A DNA stretch of 10,102 nucleotides, from assembly GCA_020200935.1 (NCBI GenBank), contig JAIVHR010000024.1:1-10102 (forward strand). Direction: 5' to 3'. Made by a program: the position numbers and the translations under genes. This DNA comes from Sphingomonadales bacterium. GTDB lineage: Bacteria; Pseudomonadota; Alphaproteobacteria; Sphingomonadales; Sphingomonadaceae. Every line of letters begins with the position of its first letter. Positions within the stretch are counted from its first letter, which is position 1. The notes below the pieces were generated by a model, which did no database searches, was not told where the DNA came from, and saw nothing but the letters and a program-made list of their open reading frames with translations. Positions 6,910 through 10,102 of this stretch are shown here, one piece after another.

Positions 6910-9103
6910 ATGGACGACTTCAATCCCGAGCATATCACCGACGATTTCTCGCGCGAGATCGAGACCGAGCCGGGCAGCGAGGACCGCTATTTCAACCGCG
7001 AGCTCTCGTGGCTCAAATTCAATGAACGCGTGCTCGAGGAAGCCCGCAATACCGCGCATCCGCTGCTGGAGCGGCTGCGATTTCTGTCGATCTCGGGCAA
7101 CAATCTCGACGAATTCTTCATGGTCCGCGTCGCCGGGCTGAAGGGCCAGCAATTGCAGGGCGTCGAGATGCGCTCGGCCGACGGCATGACGCCGAGCCAG
7201 CAGCTCGCCGCCATCACCGATTGCGCCGATGCACTGATGGAGCAACAGCAGCGCGTCTGGGCCGAGTTGAAAGAGGCGCTGGCCGAGGCCGAAATCTTCG
7301 TGCTCGGCAATGACGAGATCGACGGCGAGACCGCCGACTGGCTCGCCGACTATTTCGCCAGCCACATCCTTCCGGTGTTGACGCCGCAGGCGCTCGACCC
7401 GGCGCACCCCTTTCCCTTCATTCCGAACAAGGGCTTCAGCCTGGTCTTCGATCTGACCAGAAAGAGCGACGGCGAATCGATCCGCGAGCTCGTCATGGTG
7501 CCCTCGACATTGCCGCGTTTCGTGCGGATCCCGGGAGACACCGCCTGCTACGTCGCCGTCGAGACGGTCATCCGCCGCTATACCGGGCAGCTGTTCCCCG
7601 GTTACGAGGTGGCAGGGCAGGGCGCCTTCCGGATCATCCGCGACAGCGACATCGAGATCGAGGAAGAGGCCGAGGATCTGGTTCGCTATTTCCGCAGCGC
7701 CATCAAGCGCCGGCGCCGCGGCCGGGTGATCCGCCTCAAGCTCGAATCGGACATTCCCGACGAAATGGAAGAGGTGATCCGCAGCCAGATGGGCGGCGAT
7801 GAGGCGATCGTCGCCGAATCCTCGGGCTTTCTCGGCATCGCCGATCTCGAACAGCTGGTCGAGGAGGACCGCCCCGACCTCAAATTTCCGCCCTTCAGCC
7901 CGCGTTTCCCGGAGCGGATCCGCGAGCATGGCGGCGACTGTTTCGCCGCGATCAAGGCCAAGGATATTGTCGTCCACCATCCCTATGAGAGTTTCGACGT
8001 CGTCGTCGCCCTGCTCAAGCAGGCGGCCGACGATCCCGATGTCGTCGCGATCAAGCAGACGCTCTATCGCGCCGGCAAGCAATCGGCGGTGATCCGTGCG
8101 CTGATCGACGCCGCCGAGGCCGGCAAGTCGGTGACCGCGGTGGTCGAACTGAAGGCGCGTTTCGACGAGGAGCAGAACCTGCTCTGGGCGAACGCGCTCG
8201 AACGCGCCGGCGTCCAGGTCGTCTACGGCTTCATCGACTGGAAGACCCATGCCAAGGTGACGCTGGTGGTGCGCCGCGAAGAGGACCGGCATCGCACCTG
8301 AGGACCGGCATCGCACCTACTGCCATTTCGGCACCGGCAATTATCATCCGATCACCGCGAAGATCTATACCGATCTCAGCTTCTTCACCGCCGATCCGAG
8401 GGCGGGACGCGATGCCGGGCAGCTGTTCAACTACATCACCGGCTATGTGCAGCCCGAAAATCTCGAGCTGATCTCGATGTCGCCGCGCCATATGCGCCGC
8501 GATCTGGCCCGGCTCGTCGATGCCGAGATCGAGAATGTCCGTAGGGGCAAGGAGGGCGCGGTCTGGGCGAAGATGAATTCGCTCGTCGATGCGCCGATGA
8601 TCGACAAGCTCTACGAAGCGAGCCAGGCCGGGGTGCAGATCGACCTGATCGTGCGCGGCATCTGCTGCCTCAAGCCCGGCGTTGCCGGCCTGTCGGAAAA
8701 TATCCGCGTCAAATCCGTGATCGGCCGGTTCCTCGAACACAGCCGCATCTTCTGCTTCGGCAACGGCGCAGCGCTGCCCAACAAGAAGGCGAGGGTGTTC
8801 ATCAGCTCGGCCGACTGGATGCCGCGCAATTTCGATCGCCGGGTCGAATATATGCTGCCGATCGAGAACCCGACCGTCCACGCCCAGGTGCTCGACCAGG
8901 TGATGGTCGCCAATCTGATCGACAATGAGCAAAGCTGGGAATTGAAACCCGATTGCAGCTACGAGCGGATCGAACCCGAGGGCCGCCCCTTCAATCTGCA
9001 TCGCTATTTCATGACCAACCCGTCGCTTTCGGGGCGCGGCCAGGCGCTGCGCGAACAGGGTTCGATGCCGCGCAAGCTCCACGTCAAGCGGCGGGGAGGA
9101 TAG
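6910..9103 (+). pseudogene. ppk1: Polyphosphate kinase 1, frameshifted by a 19-bp tandem duplication
   Basis: PPK1 makes long-chain polyphosphate from the ATP gamma phosphate through a phosphohistidine. The first frame (6910-8301, 463 residues) has the N-terminal domain (RYFNRELSWLKFNERVLEEA, 26-45), the head domain and the first half of the catalytic core up to [15 protein letters not shown], with His447 the likely phosphorylated histidine. A perfect duplication of GAGGACCGGCATCGCACCT (8281-8299 and 8300-8318) then gives TGA at 8299-8301. The remainder continues one frame over from the second copy, [23 protein letters not shown], through [13 protein letters not shown] with the second conserved histidine (604 in repaired numbering), to 9103. 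Removing one repeat unit gives an uninterrupted 724-residue PPK1. The first in-frame start after the stop is GTG at 8447, too late to restore function. No clear ribosome-binding site precedes the ATG. Confidence 0.96.
8281..8318. repeat. Perfect 19-bp tandem duplication inside ppk1
   Basis: GAGGACCGGCATCGCACCT occurs twice head to tail with no mismatch (8281-8299, 8300-8318). Nineteen is not a multiple of three, so the second copy shifts the frame, and the junction T|GA makes the stop codon. In an intact PPK1 the sequence [17 protein letters not shown] is present once. Identical copies mean the event is recent or an artefact. Confidence 0.98.
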
Positions 9104-9145
9104 CGCGCTTACATTCTCGGCCTCGACTGCCTAACAACTGGAGCC

Positions 9146-10102
9146 ATGGCGACCGCCCCGATTCTCGTCTGCGACGATGCGAAGGCGCAGGGCCGGGTGG
9201 CGGTCATCGATATCGGCTCGAACTCGATCCGGCTCGTGGTGTTCGAAGGCCGCGGCCGCCAGCCGAGCTTCCTGTTCAACGAGAAGGTGATGGTCGGCCT
9301 CGGCGCGCGGCGGCACGAGGACGGTGCGCTGGCGCCCGATTCGGTCGCCGAAGCGCTCTCGATCCTGCGCCGTTTCCGCAAGCTGGCGACCGAAATGCAC
9401 GTCGCCGACCTGCGCATCGTCGCCACGGCGGCGGTGCGCGAAGCGCCCAATGGCGGCGATTTCATCGAGGAGCTCGGCGAAATCGGCCTGCCGGTGCGCG
9501 TGCTTTCGGGCGAGGACGAGGCCGAGCTCGCCGCGCTCGGCGTGCTTTCGGCAATCCCCGAGGCAAACGGGCTGATCGGCGATCTCGGCGGCGGCAGCCT
9601 CGAACTCGCGCGGGTCGGGAAGGGCCGGGTGAAGGATCGGATATCCTTCCCGCTCGGCGTGTTGCGCGTCGCCGAACTGCGCGAGAACGGGAAGAAGGGG
9701 GCGTTGAAGCGCGCCGTCGCCAAGGCGATCAAATCCGCGCCCTGGGTCGAGAAGTGCGCCGACAAGCCCTTCTATCTGGTTGGCGGATCGTGGCGGGCGC
9801 TGGCGCGGGTCGACATGTTCCGCACCAGCTTTCCGCTGCCGATCGTCCATCATTATCAGATGCAGCCCGATCGGCCGGCGCGGCTGGTCCGCATCCTCGC
9901 CCATCTCGACAAATCGAAGCTTTCGGCGGTGCCCTCGCTGCCCGCCCAGCGCATACCCTATCTCGGTGACGCGGCGGCGATCCTCGCCCAGCTGGTCAAG
10001 CAGATCGGCCTCGGCGAACTGATCGTCTCGGCCTACGGCTTGCGCGAGGGGCTGCTGTTCGAAGGGCTCGGCGCGGACATCCGGGCCATCGATCCGCTGA
10101 TC
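9146..10102 (+). CDS. ppx: Exopolyphosphatase / Ppx-GppA family phosphatase (runs off the window)
   Basis: Ppx removes terminal phosphate from polyphosphate; the GppA branch hydrolyses pppGpp. 319 codons are visible and remain open at the window end, so the C-terminus is not seen. The ASKHA-type motifs are in order: DIGSNSIRLVV (22-32, phosphate loop), ATAAVREA (93-100), SGEDEAELA (121-129, the usual SGEEEA acidic motif with Asp for the middle Glu), GDLGGGSLEL (145-154) and the later LVGGSWRALAR. The ATG at 9146 is 42 bases after the ppk1 stop. GGAG (9140-9143) is only two bases from it, closer than usual, but no other in-frame start fits. Pairing with ppk1 suggests a polyphosphate synthesis/degradation operon and favours Ppx over GppA. 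The frame is intact as far as seen, in contrast to ppk1. Confidence 0.93.
   Translation, partial: MATAPILVCDDAKAQGRVAVIDIGSNSIRLVVFEGRGRQPSFLFNEKVMVGLGARRHEDGALAPDSVAEALSILRRFRKLATEMHVADLRIVATAAVREAPNGGDFIEELGEIGLPVRVLSGEDEAELAALGVLSAIPEANGLIGDLGGGSLELARVGKGRVKDRISFPLGVLRVAELRENGKKGALKRAVAKAIKSAPWVEKCADKPFYLVGGSWRALARVDMFRTSFPLPIVHHYQMQPDRPARLVRILAHLDKSKLSAVPSLPAQRIPYLGDAAAILAQLVKQIGLGELIVSAYGLREGLLFEGLGADIRAIDPLI

Noticed and set aside
6718..8316. Long open frame (532 codons) on the minus strand opposite ppk1
   Set aside because: Its length follows from GC-rich codon structure opposite a real gene. The plus strand matches PPK1 throughout, and the minus product is rich in Asp/His/Arg/Leu shadow patterns.
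8447..9103. Independent 218-codon gene starting at GTG 8447
   Set aside because: It is the C-terminal part of PPK1 in a shifted frame. The PPK1 sequence continues upstream of 8447 right to the duplication, so this is a fragment, not a gene.
8953..9969. Open frame of 338 codons overlapping the end of ppk1 and ppx
   Set aside because: It is an Arg/Pro/Ala-rich shadow. The ppx frame starting at 9146 has clear Ppx/GppA motifs in the same region.

Overview
This GC-rich window is most likely a chromosomal segment of a sphingomonad (Alphaproteobacteria, Sphingomonadales). The grounds are codon use, the protein sequences, and the gene order pepA-holC-ndk followed by purN/purM-(DUF2066-like)-hdaA-ppk1-ppx. 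I recognise that order from memory and have not searched for it. No transposase, phage, CRISPR or toxin gene is visible, and I see no rRNA or tRNA gene.

Layout. Bases 1-138 form a leader. Bases 139-2050 (+) hold the tightly linked pair pepA (leucyl aminopeptidase) and holC (DNA polymerase III chi). A 230-base gap carries a long inverted-repeat element, then ndk (2281-2703, +). ndk converges on the minus-strand purine pair purM->purN (4906 down to 2851); the two meet at a palindrome-rich dispersed repeat (2704-2850). purN is fused at its C-terminus to an MmcQ/YjbR-type domain, and it overlaps purM by 8 bases. A 62-base divergent spacer separates purM from a plus-strand run: a membrane-anchored DUF2066-like protein (4969-6279), an hdaA-like DnaA-regulator gene overlapping it by one base (6279-6631), a second copy of the dispersed repeat (6645-6856), ppk1 (6910-9103) and the start of ppx/gppA (9146 to the window end).

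The main result is that two conserved genes close together are broken. ppk1 carries a perfect 19-bp tandem duplication (8281-8318). It shifts the frame and creates an immediate stop between the two catalytic histidines. The hdaA homologue keeps its clamp-binding motif, P-loop and Walker B region, then jumps in another frame to what looks like the last ~20 residues; the middle of the AAA+ module is missing. Either the strain has lost polyphosphate kinase 1 and regulatory inactivation of DnaA, or one or both lesions are sequencing or assembly errors. The rest of the window is ordinary housekeeping: nucleotide metabolism (ndk, purM, purN), replication (holC, hdaA), polyphosphate turnover (ppk1, ppx) and peptide turnover (pepA). 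I found no convincing new multi-gene system.
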